Shown here: piece by piece, positions 5,262 through 5,475 of the stretch | How the letters are laid out: each line of letters starts with the position of its first letter | Numbering within the stretch: position 1 is the first letter of the stretch | Assembly: GCA_946481475.1 (NCBI GenBank) | Contig: CAMLOB010000319.1 | Coordinates: 1-5,475, forward strand | Source of the DNA: an uncultured Chlorobiota bacterium | Lineage (GTDB): Bacteria > Bacteroidota > Kapaibacteriia > OLB7 | Direction of reading: 5' to 3' | Length of the DNA: 5,475 nucleotides | The notes under the pieces: model-generated | Databases searched by the model: none | Seen by the model: only the letters and a program-made list of their open reading frames with translations | Told to the model about the DNA's origin: nothing | Position numbers and translations under genes: made by a program

Positions 5262-5475
5262 CTACCTGACCATTCTCCGGAACTCCCGCTCATCCTTCGG
5301 ACAGGGGAGCTCCACCCACTCTCCCGGTTGCAGGTTGCCGAGTCGCCACGGACCGATCTTCTGCCGCACAAGCCGGAGCGTCGGGTGGCCGACCGCGCCG
5401 GTCATCCGGCGGACCTGACGATTCCGTCCCTCCCGGAGCACCAGCCGGATCCACGATGTCGGCACGCTCTTCCGT
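5262..5475 (-). CDS. rluE: 23S rRNA pseudouridine synthase, RluE-type, C-terminal part only
   Basis: Only the last 70 residues are inside the window; the gene continues past the right edge. The block [20 protein letters not shown], then [10 protein letters not shown] and LQPGEWVEL, is the C-terminal signature of the RsuA/RluB/RluE/RluF pseudouridine synthases. The [18 protein letters not shown] pattern is closest to RluE, which modifies U2457 (E. coli numbering) of 23S rRNA. The catalytic Asp lies in the missing N-terminal part. A GTG at 5465 is internal to the conserved block and is not a start. The frame ends in TAG at 5262-5264. Just downstream is a 175-bp gap (5087-5261) before hicB that contains no recognised gene. 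The RluE subtype is a judgement from the C-terminus alone; RsuA-family membership is firm. Confidence 0.9.
   Translation of the reverse strand, partial: RKSVPTSWIRLVLREGRNRQVRRMTGAVGHPTLRLVRQKIGPWRLGNLQPGEWVELPCPKDEREFRRMVR

Noticed and set aside
5249..5263. Weak hairpin (aggc/gcct) at the rluE stop as a terminator
   Set aside because: The stem is only 4 bp and no proper U-run follows on the minus strand.

Overview
All recognisable genes in this 5.5 kb window lie on the minus strand, so transcription runs from high to low coordinates. From right to left they are: the C-terminal end of an RluE-type 23S rRNA pseudouridine synthase (5262-5475, cut by the window edge); a HicB antitoxin (4844-5086); a disrupted hicA toxin (4606-4837); kynurenine 3-monooxygenase (3055-4404); a DEDDh-type 3'-5' exonuclease split by a frameshift (2482-3023); a DUF4256-family protein (1836-2402); a small protein of the 'ADP-ribosylation/crystallin J1' family (1346-1687); and a bacterial DNA topoisomerase IB (1-1087, its last few residues cut off).

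Organism: the DNA looks moderately GC-rich by eye and most starts have weak or no Shine-Dalgarno sequence. The gap upstream of kmo holds a good match to the Bacteroidota-type promoter (TTG, 19 bp, TAnnTTTN). Together with a kynurenine-route NAD/tryptophan gene, this points to the Bacteroidota/Rhodothermota/Balneolota side of the FCB group. That assignment is inference and only moderately secure.

Layout: this looks like a chromosomal accessory stretch of small independent genes, not one dedicated pathway. The genes are separated by gaps of 30-260 bp, several carrying palindromic or repeated DNA. Two of the eight genes are broken. hicA carries a perfect 13-bp tandem duplication; removing one copy on paper restores the HicA reading frame through to a normal C-terminus, apart from one extra nonsense codon. 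Its partner hicB is intact, leaving an orphan antitoxin. The exonuclease needs a single -1 frame change near 2925-2930 to be whole.

The intergenic DNA holds two features that coding does not explain: a cluster of perfect GC-rich hairpins at 1236-1313, and an imperfect inverted repeat built from ctttgtg/cttcgtg words at 1727-1795. Both look like dispersed intergenic repeats. I see no rRNA, tRNA, CRISPR array, transposase or phage gene. I did not find a convincing new multi-gene system; the decayed hicBA locus and the palindromic repeats are the most interesting items.
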